DNA of 64,000 bases from VFJZ01 sp046598415 (GTDB lineage: Bacteria > Actinomycetota > Thermoleophilia > Gaiellales > F1-60-MAGs149). The notes under the pieces were generated by a model. The model did no database searches. It had not been told where the DNA came from and saw only the letters and a program-made list of their open reading frames with translations. Shown here in pieces: positions 1 to 6,441 of this stretch. The stretch is taken from contig JBKJIG010000160.1 of the NCBI GenBank assembly GCA_046598415.1, positions 14,903 to 78,902 on the forward strand, in the 5' to 3' direction. The position numbers were made by a program, and so were the translations under genes. The stretch's first letter is position 1. Each line of letters begins with the position of its first letter.

Positions 1-199
1 AGCCGACCGAGATGATGGCCGCCTCGAGCGCGCGCTTGTCGGGCACGTGCTCGTACAGCGACGGCGCGCGGATGCCGATGCGGTCGGCGATGCGGCGCAT
101 CGACAGCGCGTCGGGCCCCTCCGTCTCGAGCAGCTCGAGCGCGGCCTCGACGATCTGCTGCGCCCGCGGGGTGCGAGGCTCAGGCGCGGAGGTAGCCAT
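1..199 (-). CDS. TetR/AcrR-family transcriptional regulator (C-terminus cut by window edge)
   Basis: Only the first 66 residues are in the window. They form a TetR DNA-binding domain: the helix containing IVEAALELLETEGPDAL, then the helix-turn-helix with MRRIADRIGIRAPSLYEHV and KRALEAAI, all typical of the family. The ligand-binding domain lies beyond position 1. The ATG overlaps the end of the upstream DUF4260 gene by 20 bases, so the two are probably translated from one mRNA. A perfect palindrome in front of the operon (571-599) is the likely operator, which implies autoregulation. The family is clear; the inducing ligand cannot be inferred. Confidence 0.85.
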   Translation of the reverse strand, partial: MATSAPEPRTPRAQQIVEAALELLETEGPDALSMRRIADRIGIRAPSLYEHVPDKRALEAAIISVG

Positions 200-569
200 C
201 GCGCGTCCGCAGGCCGTAGCCAACGCCCCGGTCGAGGCTGACGTGGAACGCCCAGATCAGGGCGGCGACGAGGTAGCCGGTCGAGACCAGTCCGGCGACT
301 GCGACGATGCCCAGTGCGACAGGCAGCCAGAAGCGGTGCAGCAGGTTGTAGAGCGGCACGGCGCGGGGGTGCAGGCGCCCCCGCTCGAGGTCGCGGCCGA
401 TGCCGAGGAAGAGCGCCAGATCCGGCGCGAGGCCGAACGCCGCGAGCTGCCAGTAGCCGGTGCCGCCGTCGATCGCGGTGGCGAGTGCGGCGACCAGCAG
501 GGCGACGGCGGCCGTCCCGTAGGCGAGGCGACGGAACGAGCGGTGGGTGGCGAGTGCGGCGGTGCTCAC
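180..569 (-). CDS. DUF4260-family small membrane protein
   Basis: This is a 129-residue protein of unknown function matching DUF4260. It has about four hydrophobic helices (near residues 15-32, 38-55, 72-90 and 92-112) and family-typical stretches such as LAPDLALFLGIG, YNLLHRFWLP and IWAFHVSLDRGVGYGLR. The GTG start at 569 has GGGAG about 7 bases upstream. It is first in a two-gene operon with a TetR regulator, so it is likely the regulated output. No enzymatic motif is visible. Confidence is good for the family and nil for a specific function. Confidence 0.78.
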   Translation of the reverse strand: MSTAALATHRSFRRLAYGTAAVALLVAALATAIDGGTGYWQLAAFGLAPDLALFLGIGRDLERGRLHPRAVPLYNLLHRFWLPVALGIVAVAGLVSTGYLVAALIWAFHVSLDRGVGYGLRTRDGYLRA

Positions 570-570
570 G

Positions 571-624
571 TGTTCTCCCTAACGTTGTTAGGGAGAACAT
601 ACCTAACAGTGGTAGGTAAAGCAA
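571..624 (-). promoter_or_regulatory. Promoter with TetR-type operators
   Basis: A perfect inverted repeat lies at 571-599: TGTTCTCCCTAAC, 3-base centre, GTTAGGGAGAACA. A second, weaker copy follows at 601-617 (ACCTAAC, AGT, GGTAGGT; one mismatch). On the minus strand a -35-like TTGCTT (619-624) and -10-like TATGTT (596-601) are exactly 17 bases apart. The palindromes therefore cover the spacer, the -10 box and the ribosome binding site of the DUF4260 gene. This is the layout expected for autorepression by the TetR protein encoded at 1-199. The promoter is inferred from sequence only. Confidence 0.7.
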
Positions 625-671
625 GTCGGTTGACGGTGTTTGCCCGGGAGGTACTCGGGAAGCTGAGATGC

Positions 672-1058
672 ATGAGGGTTGAATCCGAGAAGCCCATCGA
701 GCGGTGCTTCGCGCAGCGCGACCGTGGCGCGCCCCGTGCGGCGCGCGCCGTCGTGGCGGGCATGGACGACCTCGGTGACAGCGTCCGGTGCGACCTGACG
801 CTGGTTGTCTCGGAGCTGGTGGCGAACGCCGTTCGCCATGCGCCGCCGACGGACGAGGGCGAGATCGAGCTGGTGATCGCGCGTCGGGACGGGCACATCC
901 ACGTTGAGGTTCGCGACCCGGGGCGTGGCTTCGATCCGACCCCCGATCTGACCCGCGAGGGCGGGCTCGGCCTGGTCACCGTCTCTCGTGTCTCCCGCGA
1001 GTGGGGCATCCGGGGTGGAGATTGCACCATCGTCTGGTGCAATCTCGCCGTCGGCTGA
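672..1058 (+). CDS. RsbW-like anti-sigma / ATP-binding protein (HATPase_c_2)
   Basis: A 128-residue GHKL ATPase domain protein of the anti-sigma-factor serine kinase class. It has an N box (SELVANAVRHAPP, about residues 54-66), a G1 box (VRDPGRGFDP, about 87-96) and a G2 box (GGLGLVTVSR, about 103-112). Such stand-alone domains phosphorylate STAS antagonists and hold sigma factors. No STAS or sigma gene is adjacent, although a STAS protein is encoded at 54169 and a SpoIIE phosphatase at 8486. ATG 672 is preferred because upstream in-frame residues look non-coding. The partner is unknown. Confidence 0.82.
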   Translation: MRVESEKPIERCFAQRDRGAPRAARAVVAGMDDLGDSVRCDLTLVVSELVANAVRHAPPTDEGEIELVIARRDGHIHVEVRDPGRGFDPTPDLTREGGLGLVTVSRVSREWGIRGGDCTIVWCNLAVG

Positions 1059-1086
1059 CCCTCTGCAGATGGCGCGGGTCCGAGAA

Positions 1087-1112
1087 GAATGTCTGACCAA
1101 CGTCAGACATTC
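1087..1112. terminator. 11-bp perfect inverted repeat, likely bidirectional terminator or operator
   Basis: GAATGTCTGAC and GTCAGACATTC form 11-bp arms around a 4-base loop, 29 bases after the HATPase gene and between convergent genes. No T tract follows, so intrinsic termination is plausible but not certain. The core TCTGAC/GTCAGA resembles the core of the GGGGTCAGACCCC repeat 70 bases further on. Confidence 0.45.
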
Positions 1113-1183
1113 GTTCGTGCCCGAACGCGCGCGGACCTTCACGCAGCGCGCGATCCGCTCGCCTTCCGTAGGAGAAACGTTCT

Positions 1184-1224
1184 GGGGTCAGACCCCGAAA
1201 TCGCCGATTTCGGGGTCTGACCCC
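1184..1224. repeat. REP-like palindrome, copy 1 (GGGGTCAGACCCC family)
   Basis: A 41-base palindrome with 20-bp perfect arms around a single central base. Each arm itself contains the small palindrome GGGGTCAGACCCC or its complement form. A second copy lies at 23216-23256 with diverged centre but the same outer parts, including the flanking TTCT on the left. It sits in a convergent intergenic gap. Structure and dispersed occurrence are typical of REP elements mobilised by RAYT transposases; no transposase is in the window. Confidence 0.75.
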
Positions 1225-1306
1225 GGCATCGAACCGCACGAGGACGCGAAGCGCCGGGGCCTTTCGGACCCGGCGCCGTCGTGCATCCCCCGCCTATCCG
1301 CGGGCT

Positions 1307-1558
1307 CTAGCGATGCCCGTTCGCAAACTCCTCGCCGCGCTCACGGACGTGCGTGATCCGGTCGCGCAGATCGCTTTCGCGGACGCGATCGGCCACGTGG
1401 CCGCCCGTCGTGCGGGCGCGCTCCGCGGCGGCGTCACCGAGACCGCGGGCCTTGTTGCCGACGCGCTCCAGGTTCTCGCGCCGGAGCGCATCCATCAAGG
1501 CCCCGACCAGCGAACCCGTCAGACCGCCGATGATCAGACCCTTCCAAACGTTGCGCAT
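1307..1558 (-). CDS. YtxH-like small membrane-anchored protein
   Basis: An 83-residue protein with one glycine-rich N-terminal hydrophobic segment (GLIIGGLTGSLVGALMDAL, about residues 7-25) followed by a highly charged amphipathic helix rich in Arg, Glu and Asp. This is the layout of YtxH-type general-stress proteins. ATG 1558 has a strong GGGGAAG site 6 bases upstream. A similar small protein lies at 2258-2458. It is divergent from the thioredoxin-fold gene at 1656. The function is not established for such proteins. Confidence 0.7.
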   Translation of the reverse strand: MRNVWKGLIIGGLTGSLVGALMDALRRENLERVGNKARGLGDAAAERARTTGGHVADRVRESDLRDRITHVRERGEEFANGHR

Positions 1559-1655
1559 GTTCTTCCCCTCTCGGGTGGAATCGTTCCCTAGAGGTTTCCC
1601 GCAGGACCCTGTTGCAAACGTCGTTTTGCCGTAGGCACGGCGGGCAGACCCTGCC

Positions 1656-1955
1656 ATGCCCCGCGAGGTCCTCACCGATGCACGACCCATCCTGATCTTC
1701 TTCGGGTCGCCCACGTCGGGGCCCTCGCGGCGGATGGAGGCGTTCGTCGACCAGGTGCTGCAGGCCCGCCGCAACCACGAGACGTTTCGGCGACGCAAGG
1801 TCGACATCGACCAGCAGCCCGATCTGGCCGAGCGCTTCGGCGTGCAGCGGGTGCCGACCATCGTCGTCGTCGACGGGACGCGCGTCGCCCGCCGGATCGA
1901 GGGCCGGATCGGTGTACAGGAGCTGCGCGACGAGCTGGCCGACTGGCTGCGCTGA
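1656..1955 (+). CDS. Thioredoxin-fold protein with SGPS in place of CGPC
   Basis: A 99-residue thioredoxin-like protein. The strand PILIFFGSPT leads into TSGPSRRMEAFV where a thioredoxin would have WCGPCRxMxPxx, so both redox cysteines are serines. The remaining fold markers are present: KVDIDQQPDLAERFGVQRVPTIVVVDG, with the cis-proline after V, then an RIEGRIG turn and the final helix. There are no cysteines in the protein. It cannot act as a dithiol oxidoreductase; a binding or chaperone role is possible. No strong ribosome binding site is visible before the ATG. Confidence 0.8.
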   Translation: MPREVLTDARPILIFFGSPTSGPSRRMEAFVDQVLQARRNHETFRRRKVDIDQQPDLAERFGVQRVPTIVVVDGTRVARRIEGRIGVQELRDELADWLR

Positions 1956-2054
1956 GCCGCCAAGCCGGCCGGCGCGGGTGCGCTGAGGCGGTCCAGCTCG
2001 CGGACGTACTCGTTGACGTCCGCCGAGCGCACGTCGCCCCCGCCGGAGGGGAAC

Positions 2055-2088
2055 GGGCGCGACGGAGCGTCTCCGCTTCGTCGCGCCC
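2055..2088. terminator. Strong hairpin between convergent genes
   Basis: GGGCGCGACGGAGCG and CGCTTCGTCGCGCCC pair over 15 positions (one G-U) around a TCTC loop. It lies 100 bases past the thioredoxin-fold gene and just past the small minus-strand reading frame ending at 2096. No T run follows; in GC-rich genomes such stems often end transcription in both directions. Confidence 0.55.
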
Positions 2089-2095
2089 GGCGTTG

Positions 2096-2236
2096 CTATC
2101 GAGCCTCGGTCGGCGCGCTCCTGGTGAGGAGCTCGTCGAACAGGCCGCGGTAGCGCTCCACGGCCTTCGGGTAGTCGATCGCCCGCTCGGGGCCGTCGAC
2201 GGACAGGGCCGCGACCAGGGCGGTCACGACGATCAC
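2096..2236 (-). CDS. Possible 46-residue small protein
   Basis: A short frame from GTG 2236 to TAG 2096 encodes a peptide with a hydrophobic start and the soluble, protein-like stretch PERAIDYPKAVERYRGLFDELL. Codon third positions are GC-rich as in real genes here, and a strong hairpin (2055-2088) sits directly after the stop. There is no good ribosome binding site and no recognised family. It could be the 3' remnant of a larger gene. The rest of 1956-2257 shows nothing else convincing. Confidence 0.3.
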   Translation of the reverse strand: MIVVTALVAALSVDGPERAIDYPKAVERYRGLFDELLTRSAPTEAR

Positions 2237-2257
2237 GAGTTCCGTCGGCGTCGGTGA

Positions 2258-2458
2258 CTAGTGCGTGGCCGAGCGGACGCGGTCGGCGACGTCGTCGGCG
2301 CGCTTGCCGAGATCGTCGGTCGCGCTACCGGCCAGGTCCATGGCGCGACCCTTGAGGTCCTCGAGGTTGCGCTTCTTGAACGAGCTCTTCTTCAGTTTTC
2401 CCGACTTCGCTGCCCAGATGGCTCCGACAGCGACGGCGAGGATGGCGATGATCCGCAT
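2258..2458 (-). CDS. Small membrane-anchored protein, YtxH-like
   Basis: A 66-residue protein: one N-terminal transmembrane segment (IIAILAVAVGAIWAAK, residues 3-18), a basic patch (KLKKSSFKKRN), then an amphipathic helix with alternating Asp, Arg and Lys (DLGKRADDVADRVRSATH). The ATG at 2458 has GGAGAG about 6 bases upstream. It resembles the 83-residue protein at 1307-1558 in plan but not in sequence. Function unknown; probably a membrane-surface stress protein. Confidence 0.68.
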   Translation of the reverse strand: MRIIAILAVAVGAIWAAKSGKLKKSSFKKRNLEDLKGRAMDLAGSATDDLGKRADDVADRVRSATH

Positions 2459-2528
2459 GGTGCTCTCCGTTCTGGTGGTCTTGCCCGTAGTGACCCGTCA
2501 GCGCCCTGAACAAACACCGGGACCAGCG

Positions 2529-2705
2529 TCAGATGGGCCGCGGCTCCGGCGTCTCGGGGCCGGGGATGGGTGCCGGCGGGCCCGGATCGGGCAGCTGCGG
2601 CGTCGCCGGCGGGCCCGGTTCGGGCGGCAGCGGGCTGGGCGGCTGCGGATCGCCGGTGGAGGGCGGGCCGGGGTGCGGGACGGGCGGCTCGGGCACGTAC
2701 GACAT
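2529..2705 (-). CDS. Proline-rich 58-residue protein
   Basis: From ATG 2705, which has AGGAG 7 bases upstream, the product is almost entirely Pro with Gly, Glu, Thr and Ser. It has repeated PEPGPP / PDPGPP / PGPETPEP units and begins MSYVPEPPVPHPG. An upstream in-frame ATG at 2747 lacks such a site. It has no hydrophobic segment or signal peptide. Low complexity makes a database match unlikely to help. It could be a polyproline linker-like peptide; translation is supported mainly by the good ribosome binding site. Confidence 0.5.
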   Translation of the reverse strand: MSYVPEPPVPHPGPPSTGDPQPPSPLPPEPGPPATPQLPDPGPPAPIPGPETPEPRPI

Positions 2706-2822
2706 GCGGTCTCCTGGATCGAGTCGGCTGCAGGAGTGACGTTCCACCGCTGCCGGTCGTGAAACCGCAGGTGCACCGCGCGCGGCGACGGTTCACTCCC
2801 CCCGGGTGGGGGACTACAACCC

Positions 2823-3398
2823 ATGGACGCTGATGGACACTCCACCACAACGCAGGATCCCGGTGTCGCGGATCCGAGGATGGGCACGCGCCGGCCGGTC
2901 GAGTCCCGGCCATCGCCGGACGCGCGGAAGCTGCTCTCGATCTACCTCGCCGACCACCATGCCGGGTCGACGGCGGGCCTCGAGCTGGCGAAGCGCGCCG
3001 CGCGACACAACGCCGGTACGCGCATCGGCGTCGCACTGGCCGACATCGTCCAGGAGATCGCCGCCGACCAGCGTTCGCTCGAGCGGCTGATGCAGACCCT
3101 CGACGCCCACCCGTCAGCGGCGAAGCGCGCCGTCGCGTTCCTGGGCGAGCGGCTCGCCCGGCTGAAGACGAACGGCCGGCTGTTCACCTACTCGCCGTTG
3201 AGCCGCGTCCTGGAGCTGGAGGGCCTCGCGCTCGGCATCCTCGGCAAGCTGGCGCTCTGGGAGGGCCTCGCCGGCGTACCGGCGCTGCAGGGTGTCGCAG
3301 ACCTGGATTTCACTGATCTCGCGAGCCGCGCGCGCAGCCAGCACGACGCCGTCGAGGAGTGCCGCCGGCAGGCCGTGGAGCTGGCGTTCGCCGGCTGA
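2823..3398 (+). CDS. All-helical protein of unknown function, possibly ferritin-like
   Basis: A 191-residue protein if started at 2823. After about 33 disordered residues it is predicted all-helical: LLSIYLADHHAGSTAGLELAKRAA, a long helix with IVQEIAADQRSLERLMQTL, and SPLSRVLELEGLALGILGKLALW. The spaced HH, E and D residues recall four-helix ferritin-like bundles but no complete metal site can be read. A promoter-like TACAAC hexamer at 2815-2820 is so close to ATG 2823 that in-frame ATG 2880 may be the true start. Function unknown. Confidence 0.65.
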   Translation: MDADGHSTTTQDPGVADPRMGTRRPVESRPSPDARKLLSIYLADHHAGSTAGLELAKRAARHNAGTRIGVALADIVQEIAADQRSLERLMQTLDAHPSAAKRAVAFLGERLARLKTNGRLFTYSPLSRVLELEGLALGILGKLALWEGLAGVPALQGVADLDFTDLASRARSQHDAVEECRRQAVELAFAG

Positions 3399-3401
3399 GC
3401 C

Positions 3402-4265
3402 CTACGGCGTCGACGCGGCGGCAGCCCTGGCCTCGCGGCTCGCCGCGGCCTCGATCTCCGCACCGACCAGCAGCGCGAGGCTCGAGATCCACAGCCACGT
3501 CAGCATGATGATCACGCCCGCGAGCGAGCCCCAGGCCTTGTTGTACGAGCTGAACTGGCTCGCGTACAGGGCGAACCCGCCCGAGGCGGCCAGCCAGATC
3601 GCGACCGCGACAACGCCGCCGATCGACACCAGCCGGCCCCGTGGCTGGTCGTTCGCGGGCCCCAGGTAGAGGATCCCGGCGAAGGCCCCGAACAGGCCGA
3701 ACAGCAGGATCGGCCACTCCGCGATCCACCAGACCCAGCTGACCAGGCCCGGTTCGCCGATCGCATCGCCGACCCAGCCCGACAGCTGCGGGCCGAGCAC
3801 GAGCAGGCCGAACGCGAGCGACACGGCGACGGCGACGAGCACGAGCATCTTGATCGCCGCCAGCCGCTGCTGCAGGAAGTTGCGGTTCTCCTCGTACTCG
3901 AACGCGATGTTGAGCGCCCACATCAGCGTCGTCATGGCCCCGGTCAGCGTCCAGATGGCGAGCACCGAGCCGACCACGATCATCACCACACCGCCGCTAC
4001 CGGCCTCGGTCGTGCGCACGAGGCTGTCGGTGAGCAGCGCGATGGCGCTCGCCGGCACAATGCCCTCGAGGTGGGTCAGGAGCTGCTGGACGTCGGACGG
4101 AGCGGCGACGAGGCCGAAGATGCCGAGCGTCACCAGCAGGGCCGACGGGATTGCCAGGAACCCGTAGTAGGCGAGCGCCGCGGCGACGTTCGTGAGGCCG
4201 CTCTTCGACGTGCGCCGAAGTGCCCGCCAGACCGTCCCGGCGATCACGGCCGGGTCAGCCGCCAA
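3402..4265 (-). CDS. YihY/BrkB-family inner membrane protein
   Basis: A 287-residue integral membrane protein of the YihY/virulence-factor-BrkB family. It has about six transmembrane helices and the family hallmarks: N-terminal LTNVAAALAYYGFLAIPSALL, the middle WTLTGAMTTLMWALNIAFE and the C-terminal YNKAWGSLAGVIIMLTWLWISSLALLVGAEIE. The TTG start at 4265 overlaps the CBS gene stop by 11 bases, suggesting translational coupling. A GTG a few codons in is an alternative. The biochemical role of the family remains unsettled. Confidence 0.88.
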   Translation of the reverse strand: MAADPAVIAGTVWRALRRTSKSGLTNVAAALAYYGFLAIPSALLVTLGIFGLVAAPSDVQQLLTHLEGIVPASAIALLTDSLVRTTEAGSGGVVMIVVGSVLAIWTLTGAMTTLMWALNIAFEYEENRNFLQQRLAAIKMLVLVAVAVSLAFGLLVLGPQLSGWVGDAIGEPGLVSWVWWIAEWPILLFGLFGAFAGILYLGPANDQPRGRLVSIGGVVAVAIWLAASGGFALYASQFSSYNKAWGSLAGVIIMLTWLWISSLALLVGAEIEAAASREARAAAASTP

Positions 4266-4782
4266 GGCCGGGGTTGCCCGCCGACGGTGGATCGCTGGCC
4301 GGGTAGGAGTCGGCGAGCGCCCGGTCCTGCCCCTGCAGGCGCCGGGCCCCCGGCACGCTGATCCGCGCGACCGCCGTACCGGTCACCTCGTGCGGGGCGT
4401 TCCGCGCCAGATCAGCCTGCGTGATGATGCCGACGACGCGACCCTCGGCGTCCACCACCGGGAGGCGTCGCACCTGGGCCTGGCCGAGCAGGTGCGCGGC
4501 CTCCTCCAGCCGGGCGTCGGCCGCGACCGAGCAGATGCCGGCCGACGCGATCTCCCCCACCGGCATGTCGGCGCCGTGGCCGGCAGCCAGCACCCGGACG
4601 ACCAGATCGCGGTCGGTGACGATGCCGACGAGCTTGCCGTCGGTGACGACGGGGAGCGCGCCGACGTCGGCGTCGGCCAGCAGGCGCGCCGCCTCACCGA
4701 CGGTCACGTCGGGGCCGATCGTGACGGGTGAGGCCGACATCACCGTGCGGACGAGGATGTCGGACGTGCGCGCTTCAGCCAT
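4255..4782 (-). CDS. Two-CBS-domain protein
   Basis: A 175-residue protein with two CBS domains (about residues 10-66 and 75-130), showing the repeated DVGALPVVTDGKLVGIVTDRDL and RRLPVVDAEGRVVGIITQADL cores. CBS pairs bind adenosyl ligands as energy sensors. The C-terminal tail ends in LADSYPASDPPSAG, a motif seen at the end of many small bacterial stress proteins. ATG 4782 is chosen over longer frames because GGGGAG lies 8 bases upstream. It is co-transcribed with the BrkB-like gene and may regulate it; that is inference. Confidence 0.85.
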   Translation of the reverse strand: MAEARTSDILVRTVMSASPVTIGPDVTVGEAARLLADADVGALPVVTDGKLVGIVTDRDLVVRVLAAGHGADMPVGEIASAGICSVAADARLEEAAHLLGQAQVRRLPVVDAEGRVVGIITQADLARNAPHEVTGTAVARISVPGARRLQGQDRALADSYPASDPPSAGNPGLGG

Positions 4783-4891
4783 GTCTGTGGCTCCCCGCGG
4801 GCGCGCCGATGGAAACCCGTCCGGCCTCGTGCGGCAGGGTTTGGGAGCTCGCCGCGCGGTGAGTCCTCCTCGTCTCGAGCGAGGAGCCACG

Positions 4892-5065
4892 ATGACCGAC
4901 GAGCGCCAGGACCACACCGACCGCGACGAGCAGGGCGACGGGGCGCTCGGGCCGGGCACGACCGCGGGCGGCGGCGTCGTCCGCGCCGGGAAACGCGTCG
5001 AAGACGACGCGGGGACCGAGCGGAACGAGAACGCGCCGCCCGATCGCGAGGTCGCGCGCGACTAG
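4892..5065 (+). CDS. Small highly charged hydrophilic protein
   Basis: A 57-residue protein starting MTDERQDHTDRDEQGDG, rich in Asp, Glu, Arg and Gly, without cysteines or hydrophobic segments and probably disordered. GAGGAG lies 5 bases before ATG 4892, a strong site. Its stop overlaps the stop of the convergent fluC gene by 4 bases. No family is recognised. Confidence 0.55.
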   Translation: MTDERQDHTDRDEQGDGALGPGTTAGGGVVRAGKRVEDDAGTERNENAPPDREVARD

Positions 5066-5424
5066 CCGGCGCCGCCCAGGTACCGACCGAGCGCGATCGC
5101 GATCAGGCCGGTGACCACGCTGGCGACGATGTTCGCCCCGGCGTGGAAGGGCCGTCGACCGTCCACCGCGCGGTGCGTCTCGAGCATCCAGGCCGAGAAC
5201 GTCGTGTAGGCGCCGAGGAAGCCGACCGCGGCGATGCGGTACGCGGCGCCGTCCAGGGTGGCGCCGACCAGCACGCCCAGGGTCAGCGTGCCGGACAGGT
5301 TCACCACCAGCGTGCCGAGCGGATGGCCGCGCCGGCGGGCGACACGGGCGTGGAGCAGGAACCGCGCGGCAGCCCCGGCCGCCCCGGCCACGCCCACCCC
5401 GAGCCACACGACCGCCGCCGTCAC
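5062..5424 (-). CDS. fluC: Fluoride channel FluC (CrcB), second subunit of a pair
   Basis: A 120-residue four-helix membrane protein of the FluC/CrcB family. It carries GAAGAAARFLLH, VNLSGTLTLGVLVGA and GFLGAYTTFSAWMLET, the last being the conserved TTFS pore motif. FluC proteins export fluoride as antiparallel dimers; where two genes are adjacent they often form a heterodimer. GTG 5424 overlaps the stop of the first fluC gene by 4 bases. Both subunits keep the TTFS motif. Confidence 0.9.
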   Translation of the reverse strand: MTAAVVWLGVGVAGAAGAAARFLLHARVARRRGHPLGTLVVNLSGTLTLGVLVGATLDGAAYRIAAVGFLGAYTTFSAWMLETHRAVDGRRPFHAGANIVASVVTGLIAIALGRYLGGAG

Positions 5425-5801
5425 CCGACCGGCCTCCGGCGGGCGAGGCCGGCGGCCGCGGCCACGCAGACCAGACCGAGCGTCACGCTCACGAGCACGT
5501 AGGCCGCCGCGAGTGGGTAGGCGTGCTCGTCGAGCATCTGCAGCACCTCGAGCTGCAGCGTCGAGAACGTCGTCAGGGCGCCGCAGAAGCCGGTGCCGAT
5601 GAACAGCCGCCGATGGTGCTGCCGGTCGCCGAGGCGGGTGGCAGCGTAGCCGAGCACGAAGGCGCCCACGACGTTGGCCGCGAACGTTGCCCAGGGCCAC
5701 GCACCGCGCGCGTGCGTCACCTGGTCGGACAGCACGGCGCGGGCCAGCGCGCCGATGAACCCGCCGGCGCAGACGGCGAAGATCTCGCGCCGGTCAGCCA
5801 C
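5421..5801 (-). CDS. fluC: Fluoride channel FluC (CrcB), first subunit of a pair
   Basis: A 126-residue FluC protein with four transmembrane helices and the signature segments GGFIGALARAV, ANVVGAFVLGYAA and GFCGALTTFSTLQLEV. It exports fluoride passively across the inner membrane. GTG 5801 has no obvious ribosome binding site, so the message may be nearly leaderless. I looked for a fluoride riboswitch upstream and did not find a complete one. The divergent gene is a TetR regulator whose operator-like palindrome (5837-5857) lies in the shared intergenic region. Confidence 0.9.
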   Translation of the reverse strand: MADRREIFAVCAGGFIGALARAVLSDQVTHARGAWPWATFAANVVGAFVLGYAATRLGDRQHHRRLFIGTGFCGALTTFSTLQLEVLQMLDEHAYPLAAAYVLVSVTLGLVCVAAAAGLARRRPVG

Positions 5802-5836
5802 GGGGCAATCATCGCCGACGGCCCGCCGTGCGACCT

Positions 5837-5857
5837 GATGAAACAGGGTGTATCATC
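5837..5857. promoter_or_regulatory. TetR-type operator between divergent fluC and tetR genes
   Basis: GATGAAACA, GGG, TGTATCATC: 9-base arms with one mismatch around a 3-base centre. It lies 9 bases before ATG 5866 of the TetR gene and 36 bases from the first fluC start, so it could control both directions. The regulator at 5866-6441 is the obvious candidate to bind it. Confidence 0.55.
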
Positions 5858-5865
5858 GGCGCATC

Positions 5866-6441
5866 ATGGCGTCGCAGATCACGCCCGAGATCGTCGATGC
5901 GGCCCGCCGGCTGGCGCAGGACGGCCGTCTGCGCGAGGCGAGCATGCAGGACCTGGCCGACGAGGCGGGCGTGTCGCGCGTCACGCTCTACCGGCGCGGT
6001 GCGACCCGCGACAACGTGCTGCAGGCGCTCCGCGCCGAGCTGGCCCGCGAGGAGCGCGACGCGATCTGGCCGGCGATCGTCTCGGACGGCACGGGGCGGG
6101 AACGGCTCGAGCGCGCCCTGCGCGCGCTGTGCGCGAGCGGGGAGGACACGCTCGGGCTGGGCGGCGCGCTCGGCGACGAGATGTCGGATGCGATCTACCA
6201 CGACGGCGACGAGCGCCGCCTGACGCGTGAGGAGTTCGTCGCGCCGTTCCGCCGGCTGCTGCTCGACGGCGCGGCGGACGGATCGCTACGGCCGCTGCCG
6301 GCCCCTGACGAGGTCGCGACCATTCTCTACAACCAGGTGTCGTGGACGTACCGCCACCTGCGGGCGGGCCACGGCTGGGACGCGGAGCGGGCGGCCGACG
6401 GCGTCATCTCGCTCGCCCTCGACGGGTTGGCCGCGCCGTGA
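5866..6441 (+). CDS. TetR/AcrR-family transcriptional regulator
   Basis: A 191-residue regulator. The N-terminal helix-turn-helix reads MQDLADEAGVSRVTLYRRG with the preceding helix EIVDAARRLAQDGRLREAS; the C-terminal part is a helical ligand-binding domain. An in-frame ATG at 5848 would place the operator-like palindrome inside the gene, so 5866 is preferred. The GTG of the downstream MFS gene overlaps its stop by 4 bases, so this is probably the repressor of that exporter. Confidence 0.85.
   Translation: MASQITPEIVDAARRLAQDGRLREASMQDLADEAGVSRVTLYRRGATRDNVLQALRAELAREERDAIWPAIVSDGTGRERLERALRALCASGEDTLGLGGALGDEMSDAIYHDGDERRLTREEFVAPFRRLLLDGAADGSLRPLPAPDEVATILYNQVSWTYRHLRAGHGWDAERAADGVISLALDGLAAP

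Noticed and set aside
1956..2032. Minus-strand start MRSADVNEYVRELDRL
   Set aside because: It begins like a protein, but the frame then runs antisense through the thioredoxin-fold gene; at most a remnant.
5802..5865. Fluoride riboswitch upstream of fluC
   Set aside because: GGCGATGATTGCC near the start resembles the first part of the crcB motif, but there is no room or sequence for the pseudoknot and second half before GTG 5801.
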